Assembly: GCA_002841395.1 (NCBI GenBank)
Contig: PGZM01000001.1
Span: 424,089-488,088 of the forward strand
Direction of reading: 5' to 3'
From: Firmicutes bacterium HGW-Firmicutes-9
Lineage (GTDB): Bacteria; Bacillota; Clostridia; Christensenellales; CAG-138
Length of the DNA stretch: 64,000 bases
The notes under the pieces were generated by a model that searched no databases, had not been told where the DNA came from, and saw only the letters and a program-made list of their open reading frames with translations. Below, one piece after another: positions 1 through 10,135 of this stretch; within the stretch, counting starts at the first letter, position 1; every line of letters starts with the position of its first letter. A program made the translations under genes and the position numbers.

Positions 1-1
1 G

Positions 2-292
2 TACACATTCCTGCCTGATTTTTCGGAGTATCAGATCTATCTATACAGGAAACCGGAGGCAGTGCACCCGCAAATACCGAAGCCACCGCGTTATGAAGAG
101 ATGCTATCGATTGCGGAACGTCTCTCTGCGGGATTTGTACATGTACGTGTCGATCTGTACGATACGCCGGAGGGCGTCAAGTTTGGAGAAATGACGCTAT
201 ATAACGCAAGCGGATTGAGCAAGTTCTTAACGCTGGAAGGCGACCGGTGGCTCGGCGAACACTTGCAGCTGGAAAACGTAAATAGTCTCTGA
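2..292 (+). CDS. TupA-like ATP-grasp protein, C-terminal part (5' truncated by window edge)
   Basis: Frame 2 is open from the window start (YTFLPDFSEYQIYLYRKPEAVHP...); C-terminus RVDLYDTPEGVKFGEMTLYNASGL strongly resembles the next gene. Confidence 0.75.
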   Translation, partial: YTFLPDFSEYQIYLYRKPEAVHPQIPKPPRYEEMLSIAERLSAGFVHVRVDLYDTPEGVKFGEMTLYNASGLSKFLTLEGDRWLGEHLQLENVNSL

Positions 293-323
293 TATTTTGA
301 AACGCTGATAACAGGATAAACAT

Positions 324-1316
324 TTGAAGAAGATAGAGGAACAGATTCGTTGCAATCAAACGTACATAGGACCATCGAATGGGGAGAAAACGTTGAAGCT
401 GATACCGGCTACCGGAATACAATCCGTGTTGACCAACGGATATAAAATCTTTTTGGGATTGACGCACCACGGCTTTTTTAAGAAGATGGAGGACGAGCGA
501 TACCTCAAGCTTCTGTACCGTGGTGTATTAGGCAGGCGTTTGCATCTCGACCCGCCGGTGCTATACAGCGAGAAGATACAGTGGCTGAAGTTGCACGATA
601 AAAACCCGATGTACCCGATGCTGTGCGACAAGCTCGCTGTGCGGGATTTTGTTCGCGAACAGGTTGGGGAAGAGTACCTGATTGATCTATTTGGCACTTG
701 GGCTGATCCGGAACAGATTGATTTTTCTGTCTTACCGGATCAATTTGTGTTAAAATGCACGCATGATTCCGGCAGCGTTATCATTTGTAAGGATAAAAAG
801 ACTTTCGATTTCGATGCAGCAAAGATTGCGCTAAAAAAGCGTCTTGCAAATGACTATTCCATCCCCGGGCGTGAATGGCCATATCGCGATGTGCCGCGGC
901 GCGTTCTCGCAGAGCGATACCTGATCAACGAGGATGGTTCGCAAGCGATGGACTTTAAGTTCTTCTGCTTTGACGGGAAGGCGCATTTGGTGCTCGTGTG
1001 TACGAATAAAACTGACCCCGGTTCCGGAAACTACACGTTTTTGCCGGATTTTTCGCCTTTTCGGATCTATCAATCGCGTGTATCCGAATCGGAAGAGCCA
1101 CGGCTTGCGAAACCGGATTGCTTTGATGCGATGATTGAGGTTGCGGAACGCCTGGGCGCAGGACTTGTGCATGCGCGCGTCGATCTATATGATACTCCTG
1201 CGGGCATCAAGTTCGGCGAGATGACATTGCACAGTTCAAGCGGACTCAGCCAGACGATGACCGAACGGGGCGAGCGTTTTCTCGGCGACTTGCTCCATTT
1301 GGAAAACGTGAAATAG
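324..1316 (+). CDS. TupA-like ATP-grasp protein (polysaccharide/teichuronopeptide-type biosynthesis)
   Basis: 330 aa; KIQWLKLHDKNP, FVLKCTHDSGSVIICKDK, DFKFFCFDGKAHLVLV, RVDLYDTPAGIKFGEMTLHSSSG are typical of the TupA-like ATP-grasp family; TTG start. Confidence 0.8.
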   Translation: MKKIEEQIRCNQTYIGPSNGEKTLKLIPATGIQSVLTNGYKIFLGLTHHGFFKKMEDERYLKLLYRGVLGRRLHLDPPVLYSEKIQWLKLHDKNPMYPMLCDKLAVRDFVREQVGEEYLIDLFGTWADPEQIDFSVLPDQFVLKCTHDSGSVIICKDKKTFDFDAAKIALKKRLANDYSIPGREWPYRDVPRRVLAERYLINEDGSQAMDFKFFCFDGKAHLVLVCTNKTDPGSGNYTFLPDFSPFRIYQSRVSESEEPRLAKPDCFDAMIEVAERLGAGLVHARVDLYDTPAGIKFGEMTLHSSSGLSQTMTERGERFLGDLLHLENVK

Positions 1317-1363
1317 CCGCGATGTCTGCGCCGGGACTGGCGCAATTATAAGGAGAGCCACAC

Positions 1364-2401
1364 ATGCTTTTTAGCATACTCGTCCCAGTTTACAATTCGG
1401 AACAATATCTAAAGGAATGCTTTGAGTCCGCCCTGCAGCAAAGCGGGGAGGACTTTGAACTCGTACTCGTAGACGACGGGTCTACGGACAACGGCGGAGC
1501 GATTTGCGATCAATATCAGGCACGGTATCCGGATCGCGTTCGCGTGATCCATCAAAAAAACAGCGGACTGATCCTTGCCCGGCGTGCCGGTATCCGCGCG
1601 GCAAAGGGCGACTATTGCATGTTTCTGGACGCGGACGACGCCTATGAACCAAATTGTCTTGCGACCGTTCGCGAAACCATCGAGCAGACGGGCGCGGACG
1701 TTGTGATCTTCAACAACTACAGCTATTTTGAAGAGGACGGTTCTATCGAGCCGAACAAAGCGGCTTTTGCGGACGGCAGTGTGTTTGAGGATAGATCAAA
1801 GCAGCTGATCTATCAAAAGCTGATCGCCACAGAAGAGCTGAACAATATCTGGTTCAAGGCAATCCGCACCGAGCTATTGCAGGCTGACGATACAGATTAC
1901 GCATTGTATGCCGATAATCCGTTTGGCGAAGATCTATTGCAGTCGCTCTATCCGCTCACGCATGCGAAGAAAATCGTGTACCGCGATCAGCGGCTCTACC
2001 GCTATCGCAGGCATAGAAGCAGCATGATGAGAAAGCTGGACGTGAAACGGCTTGAGAAAATGTTTGACGATAAGAAGGGACGGGAGCTGCACCGCTACAT
2101 GGCGATGTGGGGTCTGAATACGCCGCAGATGCTTGGTAAGCTTCAGGCAAGGAAAACCCGAAACACGTTAAATTTGTTTTGGCAGCATTATCGCTCGGCG
2201 CAGACCAAGGAGCAAAAGAGGGAAATATTGCAGTTTTCCTGGGACAAAAAGTTCAGCGCGCAAGGCGCGACACTGCACAATAAGAGCATTCCGTATCTTC
2301 GCCGGGTGCAAATTCAAGCAATAATGAGAAAGCAAATGTTTTTACTCGACTGCATCAGCATGCTGGGTAACATCAAAAAGAGGGCTTCATATGGAGCATA
2401 A
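1364..2401 (+). CDS. Glycosyltransferase family 2
   Basis: N-terminal FSILVPVYNSEQYLKECFESALQQ...LVLVDDGSTDNGG, DADDAYEP; SD aaggag. Confidence 0.92.
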   Translation: MLFSILVPVYNSEQYLKECFESALQQSGEDFELVLVDDGSTDNGGAICDQYQARYPDRVRVIHQKNSGLILARRAGIRAAKGDYCMFLDADDAYEPNCLATVRETIEQTGADVVIFNNYSYFEEDGSIEPNKAAFADGSVFEDRSKQLIYQKLIATEELNNIWFKAIRTELLQADDTDYALYADNPFGEDLLQSLYPLTHAKKIVYRDQRLYRYRRHRSSMMRKLDVKRLEKMFDDKKGRELHRYMAMWGLNTPQMLGKLQARKTRNTLNLFWQHYRSAQTKEQKREILQFSWDKKFSAQGATLHNKSIPYLRRVQIQAIMRKQMFLLDCISMLGNIKKRASYGA

Positions 2402-3326
2402 GGAACCGCTGGTCTCCATCGTATGCGACACCTATAATCACGCGCCTTATATCAAGCGTGCGCTGGACAGCTTTGTTTCGCAGATCACGGACTTTCCGTT
2501 TGAGATTATCGTGCACGACGATGCGTCGACGGACGAAACAGCCGATATCATCCGCGCGTATGAAGCCGAGCGGCCGGATTTGTTTCGGTGCGTGTATCGT
2601 ACGGAGAACATCTATTCCAAAGATCCGAAGATTCTGGAGCATTACGTTTTCCCGCTTGCGCGCGGCAAGTACATCGCCATCTGCGAAGGGGACGACTACT
2701 GGACAAGCCCGCACAAACTCCAGAAACAGATTTCGTATATGGAGGCGCATCCGGACTGTACGCTTTGTGTTTGCGCGGCGGATCTGGTCGACCCTGACGA
2801 AAACTGGATCGGTTCGGTCGCACCGTATGCAACGGATACAGATGTTGAAACGGAAGATGTGATCCGCGGCGGCGGCGGCTTTGTTGCGACGGCCTCTATC
2901 GTCGCGCCGACGCATCTTGCGAAAAACCGCGCACCGTTTTGCGACCTATCGGATGTAGATGACGCGGTGCTGCAGATTTGGTTTGCCTCGCAGGGAACCA
3001 CGCATTATTTTGCGGAATCGATGTGCGCCTATCGTCAGGCTGTGCCAGGATCCTGGACGTTGACCTATAACGCGGCTAAGCGCGAAACGCAGGTGCAGCA
3101 TCACCGCAGCCTTGCGCAGGCGCTGCGCGCATTTGACGCGTTTTCCGATTATCGCTGGCACGAAGCGGTTGATTTTAACGCAACCTATCAGGAATACGAA
3201 GTGCTGCGCATGACAAACGACCTTCCCGCGCTGAGAAAACCGCCGTATCGTGCGCGATTTTTACAGCTGCCACTCAAACGGCGCATCCGCATGCAGCTGG
3301 TGCGCTGGGGAATATTGAAGCAGTAA
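2391..3326 (+). CDS. Glycosyltransferase family 2 (paralog of next gene)
   Basis: VSIVCDTYNHAPYIKRALDSFVSQ..FEIIVHDDASTDETADI; EGDDYW; overlaps upstream CDS by 11 nt. Confidence 0.9.
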   Translation: MEHKEPLVSIVCDTYNHAPYIKRALDSFVSQITDFPFEIIVHDDASTDETADIIRAYEAERPDLFRCVYRTENIYSKDPKILEHYVFPLARGKYIAICEGDDYWTSPHKLQKQISYMEAHPDCTLCVCAADLVDPDENWIGSVAPYATDTDVETEDVIRGGGGFVATASIVAPTHLAKNRAPFCDLSDVDDAVLQIWFASQGTTHYFAESMCAYRQAVPGSWTLTYNAAKRETQVQHHRSLAQALRAFDAFSDYRWHEAVDFNATYQEYEVLRMTNDLPALRKPPYRARFLQLPLKRRIRMQLVRWGILKQ

Positions 3327-3340
3327 ACGGAGGGATGATA

Positions 3341-4315
3341 ATGCAACAACAGTTAGACCCGATTGTGACCGTAATACTCCCCACGCATAACCACGCGCCG
3401 TTCATTGCGCAGGCGATCGAGAGCGTTCTGATGCAGCAGACGGAGTATCCCTTTCATATTCTGCTGCATGATGACGCCTCCATAGACGGTACGGCGGATA
3501 TCTGCAGGGAGTATGCGGCTAAGTACCCGGACAAGATCACGCTGATTGCGCAAACGGTAAATCAGTATACTATCGATCGCCGCATCCAGTCGCACATTTT
3601 AATCCCGAAAGTTAAGGCGAAATACACAGCGATTCTGGACGGAGATGATTATTGGGTTGATCCATTGAAGCTGCAAAAGCAGATCAGCTACATGGAATCG
3701 CATCCAGATTGCACACTTTGCATCGGCGGCGCGCACCTTGTCGATGTCAACAATCAAGTGGTGGGTCAGGTAACGCCCTATCAAGAGGATTGTATCGTGA
3801 ACCCGGAAGATATGATCCGCGGCGGCGGCGGTTTTAATGCGACAAATACAATCGTGATGCCGACACAGCTGCTAAAAGATCTGCCGAAGTTTGCAGATTA
3901 TGTGGAGGCGGAGGACATTCCATTTCAGCTGCTCGGTGTATTGACAGGATATGCTTGGTATATTGCCGATATCCTCATGGCGTATCGTCTTGCGGTTCCC
4001 GGTTCGTGGTCGACGCGGCAGTATGCGTCTGCAATGGAGACGCGAATCAAGACGAGCCGTGATCTCATCGCCCTCAACGAAGGGTATGATGCGTATTCCG
4101 GCGGGAAGTATCACGATGCATTTGTGCGCGCGATACGCTATCAGGAGTTTTTAATACTGACCTATCAGCATAAGCTGAAGGAAGCAAAGCAACCCCCGTA
4201 TCGGTTTTTCTATGATAGACTATCGTGGAAAAGAAAATTGCGCCTTTTCGGCGAGAAATATTTTAACGGAATCACAATGCGCTGTCTGGCATGGGCTCGA
4301 AATCGTAAGAAGTAA
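3341..4315 (+). CDS. Glycosyltransferase family 2
   Basis: VTVILPTHNHAPFIAQAIESVLMQQ..LLHDDASIDGTADI, DGDDYW; ATG at 3341 has SD GGAGG. Confidence 0.9.
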   Translation: MQQQLDPIVTVILPTHNHAPFIAQAIESVLMQQTEYPFHILLHDDASIDGTADICREYAAKYPDKITLIAQTVNQYTIDRRIQSHILIPKVKAKYTAILDGDDYWVDPLKLQKQISYMESHPDCTLCIGGAHLVDVNNQVVGQVTPYQEDCIVNPEDMIRGGGGFNATNTIVMPTQLLKDLPKFADYVEAEDIPFQLLGVLTGYAWYIADILMAYRLAVPGSWSTRQYASAMETRIKTSRDLIALNEGYDAYSGGKYHDAFVRAIRYQEFLILTYQHKLKEAKQPPYRFFYDRLSWKRKLRLFGEKYFNGITMRCLAWARNRKK

Positions 4316-4389
4316 GCCAGAGAGCATAGAAAGAAAGGATTTCCTGGGAAAGATGCGGATGTATCCGACCGCGGGAGAAGTGAATACCG

Positions 4390-5901
4390 ATGGATTCAAC
4401 TATCCGGAATAAAACCATTTCGGGCGTGATTTGGAAGGCGATGGAAAGCGGCGGCAACCAGTTCGTCAAAATCGTCATCTCGGTCATACTGGCCCGTATG
4501 CTCGATCCACAAAACTATAAAACACTGGCAGCGATCATCATTATCGTTGATCTTGCGGATACGATCGTAAAGCGCGGATTCGTCACGTCTCTGATCCAGC
4601 GCAAAGATGCGGATAATGTGGATTTCTCGAGTGTGCTCTGGATTATGCTCGCTATGGCCGGCATTTTCTATGTGGGATTCTACTTCGCCGCGCCTTCGCT
4701 GGCAAAGGTTTACCCCGACCCCGCTTTTGTTCCTGCGATGCGGGTCATTGCGCTGTCGCTGTTCATGGGCGCGTTTAACTCCGTTCAGGGCGCAATCATC
4801 CAGCGCAAGTTGGAGTTTCGGAAGTTCTGCATGGCGGCTCTGGGGGCAAGCCTGCTTTCCGGCGCAGTCGGTATCTACATGGCATATACTGGCTATGGCT
4901 TATGGGCGCTGGTTGCGCAGCAGATCATTGGCAAATTGTCGAACGTGATAATCCTCTGGCTGTTGGATCGATGGAAGCCTTCGCTGGTAATCTCGCCGGT
5001 GAAAATCAAGGCACACTTCGGATACGGATGGAAAATTCTGCTCTCTAGCCTGCTGGACAAGGGATACAGCAGCCTCTCCGGGCTGCTGATCGGTGCGCGC
5101 TATGTGGACGATTCTCTTGCGTTCTATAGCCGTGGCAAGCAATATCCGAGCATGATCTCGGAAAGCCTCAACAGCGTGGCGCTCTCGGTGCTGTTTCCTG
5201 CGTACGCGCGACATCAGGATGATCTGGACCGGTTACGCAACATGGTTCGGAAGACAAATCGATCCACCTCATTGATGATTTTTCCAATGATGGCGGGACT
5301 TGCTGCAATTGCATCGCCGTTTGTTGAGGTGCTGCTGACGGAAAAGTGGCTGCCGACCGTACCGTATCTGCAGATGATGTGTATCGCATACGCGTTCTAT
5401 CCGATGGAAGCAACCGATTTGCAGGGATTGCTCGCATTGGGCAGAAGCGACACCTATCTGATCACGGAGATCATCAAGAAAATATTCGGCATCGGCGCAA
5501 TTGCCGTTGCGGTCTTTGCGTTTACCACATCGTTTGCGATCTCTTGGAGCTATGTTCTCACGTGCGTCTTCTCCATGATCGTGACTATGGTTGCGACCAA
5601 AAAGCACCTGGCTTACCGTTGGCGGGATCAGATTTGGGACATGACGCCGCCGTTTTTGCTCTCTGCCGTCATGTGGGCCGTGGTTTATGGTGCCTCGCTG
5701 ATACCGATCCCGCAGCTCTATAGTTTGATTCTTCAGGTCGTTTGCGGGATTGCGGTTTACCTTGGATTAGCAGTATTATTAAAGCTGGAAAGTTTCACGT
5801 ACCTTTGGAATGCGATGAAGTCGTATTTTACCAAGAAGCGTAAAAGTCAGGAACAGCCAAAGGATCCGGACGATGTTTGCGAACCGGGCGACGTGATTTG
5901 A
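4390..5901 (+). CDS. Polysaccharide flippase / MOP-superfamily exporter (WzxC-like)
   Basis: 503 aa multi-TM; WKAMESGGNQFVKIVISVILARMLDPQNYKTLAAI typical Wzx-like N-terminus; in polysaccharide cluster. Confidence 0.88.
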   Translation: MDSTIRNKTISGVIWKAMESGGNQFVKIVISVILARMLDPQNYKTLAAIIIIVDLADTIVKRGFVTSLIQRKDADNVDFSSVLWIMLAMAGIFYVGFYFAAPSLAKVYPDPAFVPAMRVIALSLFMGAFNSVQGAIIQRKLEFRKFCMAALGASLLSGAVGIYMAYTGYGLWALVAQQIIGKLSNVIILWLLDRWKPSLVISPVKIKAHFGYGWKILLSSLLDKGYSSLSGLLIGARYVDDSLAFYSRGKQYPSMISESLNSVALSVLFPAYARHQDDLDRLRNMVRKTNRSTSLMIFPMMAGLAAIASPFVEVLLTEKWLPTVPYLQMMCIAYAFYPMEATDLQGLLALGRSDTYLITEIIKKIFGIGAIAVAVFAFTTSFAISWSYVLTCVFSMIVTMVATKKHLAYRWRDQIWDMTPPFLLSAVMWAVVYGASLIPIPQLYSLILQVVCGIAVYLGLAVLLKLESFTYLWNAMKSYFTKKRKSQEQPKDPDDVCEPGDVI

Positions 5902-5950
5902 TTCGATTGTTTACCTTTGCGGATGAAACCCATCAGGAAGGAATAGATTC

Positions 5951-7240
5951 ATGAAATTAGCGGTTGCCGGAACAGGATATGTCGGCTTGGTTGCCGGCGT
6001 ATGCTTCGCGGAAAAAGGGCATTTCGTCACCTGCGTGGATGTGGATGAGGAAAAAGTTGCGCGTATGCGCGAGGGAATCTCGCCCATCTATGAGACAGGG
6101 CTCGAGGAACTGTTAAAGAAAAACCTCGCTGCGGGCCGGTTGTTCTTTACGACCGATTATGAGAGCGCATATTCGGACGCTGACGCGATCTTCATCGGCG
6201 TCGGCACACCGGAACTGCCGGATGGCAGCGCAAACCTGACCTATATTGCCGCGGTCTGCCGCCAGATAGCGCAGAGTGTCACACGGGATTGTCTGGTCGT
6301 CGTGAAATCGACCGTACCGGTCGGCACCAATGATAAGGTCGAACAGTTTATTCGCGACAATATGGAGCGGAATGTGACCGTTCGCGTCGCGAGCAATCCG
6401 GAGTTTCTTGCGCAGGGCAACGCGGTATATGACACCCTCAATGCCGCGCGCATTATCATCGGAACGGAAGATGATGTGGCAAAAAAGATGCTGCTGGATA
6501 TCTACGCGCCGTTTGATCTGCCGATCGTTTCGGTATCTCGCCGTTCTGCGGAGATGATCAAATACGCCTGCAACAACTTTCTTGCGCTCAAGATTTCCTA
6601 TATGAACGATATCGCAAACCTCTGCGAGCTCGTCGGCGCAAACATCGACGACGTAGCCGAAGGCATGCGTTATGATCCGCGTATCGGCGCAAAGTTCCTC
6701 AAAGCGGGCGTGGGCTACGGCGGCAGCTGCTTCCCGAAGGACACAAAGGCGTTGACGTTCCTTGCCCGCCAGCATGGCACGCAGCTGAAAACCGTCGACG
6801 CCGCGGTGAAGATCAACGCAACACAAAAGACGCGCCTCTTTGAAAAGGCGAAAAAACGGCTCATGACGTTTGAAAACGTCAAGGTTGCGGTGCTGGGGCT
6901 TGCCTTTAAGCCGGGGACGGACGACCTCAGAGAAGCGCCTGCGCTGGATAACGTACGCTTGCTGCTGGATCACGGCGCGGACGTCGTTTGCTATGACCCC
7001 ATCGCTGCCGCGAATTTCCACAAGCTCTATCCCCAGGTCAAGATGGCAAACAGCGTGGAAGAGACGCTGGAAGGCGCGTTCTGCTGCTTCATCTTCACGG
7101 AGTGGGAGGAGTTTATCCGCCTGACGCCGGAGACATTCCGCAGAAAGATGCGCGTGCCGCTGGTCTATGACGGAAGAAACATTTTCGATCCGGAGCATAT
7201 GAAACGCGGCGGCGTGGAATATTACTCCATCGGCCGATAA
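5951..7240 (+). CDS. ugd: UDP-glucose 6-dehydrogenase
   Basis: MKLAVAGTGYVGLVAGVCFAEKGHFVTCVDVD; KAGVGYGGSCFPKDTKAL active-site motif; AFKPGTDDLREAPA. Confidence 0.96.
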   Translation: MKLAVAGTGYVGLVAGVCFAEKGHFVTCVDVDEEKVARMREGISPIYETGLEELLKKNLAAGRLFFTTDYESAYSDADAIFIGVGTPELPDGSANLTYIAAVCRQIAQSVTRDCLVVVKSTVPVGTNDKVEQFIRDNMERNVTVRVASNPEFLAQGNAVYDTLNAARIIIGTEDDVAKKMLLDIYAPFDLPIVSVSRRSAEMIKYACNNFLALKISYMNDIANLCELVGANIDDVAEGMRYDPRIGAKFLKAGVGYGGSCFPKDTKALTFLARQHGTQLKTVDAAVKINATQKTRLFEKAKKRLMTFENVKVAVLGLAFKPGTDDLREAPALDNVRLLLDHGADVVCYDPIAAANFHKLYPQVKMANSVEETLEGAFCCFIFTEWEEFIRLTPETFRRKMRVPLVYDGRNIFDPEHMKRGGVEYYSIGR

Positions 7241-7258
7241 AGCAAGGAGACACAAACC

Positions 7259-8254
7259 GTGCCCGATCACAACGAAAAGAGAATACTCGTCACGGGAGCA
7301 GCCGGATTTATCGGCTATCACCTGTGCCTGCGTTTGTTAAAAAACGGCATGCGCGTCTTTGGCGCGGATAACGTCAATAGCTACTACGATGTTTCGCTGA
7401 AGCGCGCGCGTCTCAATGAACTCGCACCGTTTGAGAACTTTACGTTCTTGGAAGGCGATCTTGCGGAAGAAGGATTCGTGCAGCACCTGTTTGTCGAAAC
7501 CAAGCCGGACGTCGTGGTGCACCTCGCGGCGCAGGCGGGCGTCCGCTACAGCATCGAGAACCCGCGTGCGTATATCGAGAGCAACGTGATCGGCTTCTTC
7601 AACGTACTGGAACAGGTGCGTTATCATCCTGTGACGCATTTCCTGTATGCATCCAGCTCGTCTGTCTACGGAAACCGCGACAAGACGCCGTTTTCGGTGG
7701 AAGATCGCGTGGATAAGCCTGTTTCGTTCTATGCCGCAACGAAGAAGAGCAACGAGCTGTTTGCCTATACCTATTCGCATCTGTACGGCGTGCCCGCGAC
7801 CGGGCTGCGCTTTTTTACCGTCTACGGGCCGTTCGGGCGACCGGACATGGCGTATTTCAAGTTCACCAAAGCGATTCTGGAAGACAACCCCATCGACGTT
7901 TACAACGGCGGCGACATGCTCCGCGACTTTACATTTGTCGACGACGTCACCGCGTGTCTGGAACAGATGCTGTTTTCTCCGCCGAAGCCGGATGACACAG
8001 GCGCTCCCAACGCGATTTACAACATCGGCAATCACAACCCCGTCAAGCTGATCGACTTCATCAACGCGATTGAGAATGCGATCGGGAAACGCGCGCAGTT
8101 GCACTTTCTGCCGATGCAGGCGGGCGATGTGGAGAAGACGTATGCGGATATAGAGTCTACGCGACGCGATTTCGGCTTTGAACCCAAGACACAAATTCAA
8201 GAAGGTCTACAGCAGTTCGTCAACTGGTATCTCTCGTATTATTGTCAAAAATAA
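7259..8254 (+). CDS. NAD-dependent epimerase, probable UDP-glucuronate 4-epimerase
   Basis: GTG start; RILVTGAAGFIGYHLCLRLL; SSSSVYG...YAATKKSNELFAYTYSHLYG; TGLRFFTVYGPFGRPDMAYFKF is the UDP-GlcA epimerase signature. Confidence 0.9.
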   Translation: MPDHNEKRILVTGAAGFIGYHLCLRLLKNGMRVFGADNVNSYYDVSLKRARLNELAPFENFTFLEGDLAEEGFVQHLFVETKPDVVVHLAAQAGVRYSIENPRAYIESNVIGFFNVLEQVRYHPVTHFLYASSSSVYGNRDKTPFSVEDRVDKPVSFYAATKKSNELFAYTYSHLYGVPATGLRFFTVYGPFGRPDMAYFKFTKAILEDNPIDVYNGGDMLRDFTFVDDVTACLEQMLFSPPKPDDTGAPNAIYNIGNHNPVKLIDFINAIENAIGKRAQLHFLPMQAGDVEKTYADIESTRRDFGFEPKTQIQEGLQQFVNWYLSYYCQK

Positions 8255-8296
8255 ATAAACAGCACGTATCTGTTTATTTCGCATGCCTAAAATTCG

Positions 8297-8947
8297 ATGG
8301 AAACGGAATGGATCGGGATGGTTGGGTTCTATAATTACACGGTAATTTTGACGTATGTCGGCGTTGTGAGCGCGGTGCTTGGCATTGGTCTTGCGATGTA
8401 TGGGCACACGTCTATGGCGGTTGTCTGCCTGATGGTGTCAGGCTTTTGCGATCTCTTTGACGGCACGATTGCCCGCACGAGAAAGCGTACCGTAAGCGAG
8501 ATGAAGTTTGGCATCCAGATCGATTCGCTTGCGGATCTCATTTGCTTTGGCGTGCTACCCGCGGCGATCGGATTTTCCATCGGGTTGACGCACTGGTATG
8601 AAACCGCTGCGCTGATTGTCTATGTGCTCGCTGCGCTGATTCGTCTTGCCTACTACAACGTGACGGAGGACGAGTTGGAGTTTAACGAGAATGCAAAGCG
8701 CGTGTATTACGACGGACTTCCGGTAACGACTGTTGCGATCTTGATTCCGTTGATCTATACGCTGCGCCCCGTGATGAAGAACGGGTTTCTGCTACTGTAT
8801 GCGCTGTGCCTTGTGGCGACGGCGGTCGCATTCCTGCTGAAAGTAAAGGTGCGTAAGCTCGGCATGAAGGGCATGATCGCCGCGGCATTCTGCGGACTTG
8901 CGGTGCTTGCGCTGTTGATCGTCGGCTGGAACTGCGTCGCGGTATAA
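8297..8947 (+). CDS. pssA: CDP-alcohol phosphatidyltransferase, probable CDP-diacylglycerol-serine O-phosphatidyltransferase
   Basis: CDLFDGTIARTRKRTVSEMKFGIQIDSLADLICFG matches the CDP-alcohol phosphatidyltransferase motif; start may instead be the ATG at 8318. Confidence 0.85.
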   Translation: METEWIGMVGFYNYTVILTYVGVVSAVLGIGLAMYGHTSMAVVCLMVSGFCDLFDGTIARTRKRTVSEMKFGIQIDSLADLICFGVLPAAIGFSIGLTHWYETAALIVYVLAALIRLAYYNVTEDELEFNENAKRVYYDGLPVTTVAILIPLIYTLRPVMKNGFLLLYALCLVATAVAFLLKVKVRKLGMKGMIAAAFCGLAVLALLIVGWNCVAV

Positions 8948-8970
8948 ATTCTAAATCGAACAGACAAATA

Positions 8971-8996
8971 AACGCCCGGCATTTGCCGGGCGTTTT
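8971..8996 (+). terminator. Rho-independent terminator
   Basis: AACGCCCGGC-ATTT-GCCGGGCGTT followed by TTGT. Confidence 0.8.
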
Positions 8997-9018
8997 GTGT
9001 TTCTCTACGGTTTCTCGA

Positions 9019-9396
9019 TCAACCGAAGACGGTCACAAAAAAATCTTTGATCGCTGCAATCCAGCTGTCTAGGAACTGTATCTTTAGTTCGGCGTAATAG
9101 TCGAGCACGCTTTGCGGGATGGCGTACCGCGCGCTGTCGAGAATCGCGCGGGCGGCGCCGTGGCGGTCGCCTTCAGCCGAAGCAGTGTAATCGAGCACAA
9201 TAAACGTGATCAACAGAATGGCGGCTAATAATGCCAACGAAAGCAAAAAGCGAAGGAGCCCGCTCAAGAGTCCGCCGTGACTGCGAAGCGCAACCGGTGT
9301 GCCTTTCTCTGCGCCGCAATACGGGCAATAATCGCCTGCAAAACGAGTTTTGCAGCGGCGGCAGACGATATACACTTTACGAACGTTTTGCGGCAT
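9019..9396 (-). CDS. Small zinc-ribbon membrane protein, hypothetical
   Basis: MPQNVRKVYIVCRRCKTRFAGDYCPYCGAEKG zinc ribbon (CxxC...CxxC) followed by TM segment; overlaps thyX end. Confidence 0.65.
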   Translation of the reverse strand: MPQNVRKVYIVCRRCKTRFAGDYCPYCGAEKGTPVALRSHGGLLSGLLRFLLSLALLAAILLITFIVLDYTASAEGDRHGAARAILDSARYAIPQSVLDYYAELKIQFLDSWIAAIKDFFVTVFG

Positions 9397-10135
9397 TTCG
9401 CAATAACTCCAGCGCTTCTTTTTTGCGGATGATGTGGCAAGATGGGTGTTGGAACTCGTTTTCCGGGCAATAGCCGAGTGAGATGCAGCTCGCGCCCGCG
9501 TCTTCAAACAGCGCGGGAGCTGCCTCTTTGCAAAGGCGCAGCATCTTGTTGGCAAGGTCGCGAATCTCCGCCTGCGCGTTTTTGCAGCAACGGATTTTGA
9601 ACCAATCCAGCAATGCGTGTGCGTTCATGCCGATGAGCGCCTTGAACTCCGTCGCCTGTGGCTTGAGATAGCGCAGATCCTCTTCCTTAAACCCTGCGTC
9701 GACACCCTCGTTATACCATTCTTCGAGCATGTTCAACAGATCGACCGCGCCCAGCGATACGGTTGTACCGTCCGGCAGGGTACAGTCGGCTTTGTGCGGC
9801 AGGATCGAATCCGGCAGCACGACGTCATAGGCGCGCTTTCCGCCCTTTTGCACGCGCCCGCTCTTGATGAGATAGCTCGCGAGGCGCTTGCGGACAAGCT
9901 GCACTTCCGTGACGCGGGAATAACCCTCCACGCCGAACAGGAAGTAGTCAAACTCAGTCGCGGCAAGGTGCCCTTTTTCAATGATGCTGCGTACAAGATC
10001 GGCGTTATACGGCGAAGCGATGATCTCACTCAAGCCCCGTTCGCTGCGCGTAAAGCGCGCGGCGACGTCGGTATAGACCTTTCCGCCGCCAGCAAGGAGT
10101 ACGACGGTGCCGTCGCCCACCCGCATTTGATTCAT
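9377..10135 (-). CDS. thyX: FAD-dependent thymidylate synthase ThyX
   Basis: VQLVRKRLASYLIKSGR corresponds to the RHRX7S ThyX motif (H->K); NAHALLDWFKIRCCKNAQAEIRDLA; C-terminal GYCPE. Confidence 0.88.
   Translation of the reverse strand: MNQMRVGDGTVVLLAGGGKVYTDVAARFTRSERGLSEIIASPYNADLVRSIIEKGHLAATEFDYFLFGVEGYSRVTEVQLVRKRLASYLIKSGRVQKGGKRAYDVVLPDSILPHKADCTLPDGTTVSLGAVDLLNMLEEWYNEGVDAGFKEEDLRYLKPQATEFKALIGMNAHALLDWFKIRCCKNAQAEIRDLANKMLRLCKEAAPALFEDAGASCISLGYCPENEFQHPSCHIIRKKEALELLRNAAKRS

Noticed and set aside
6113-7321. 402-aa minus-strand ORF
   Set aside because: Antisense shadow of ugd
7337-8200. 287-aa minus-strand ORF
   Set aside because: Antisense shadow of epimerase gene
8280-8320. 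Leaderless pssA (TAAAAT 3 nt before ATG 8297)
   Set aside because: Spacing too short, no good -35, and an alternative start at 8318 exists
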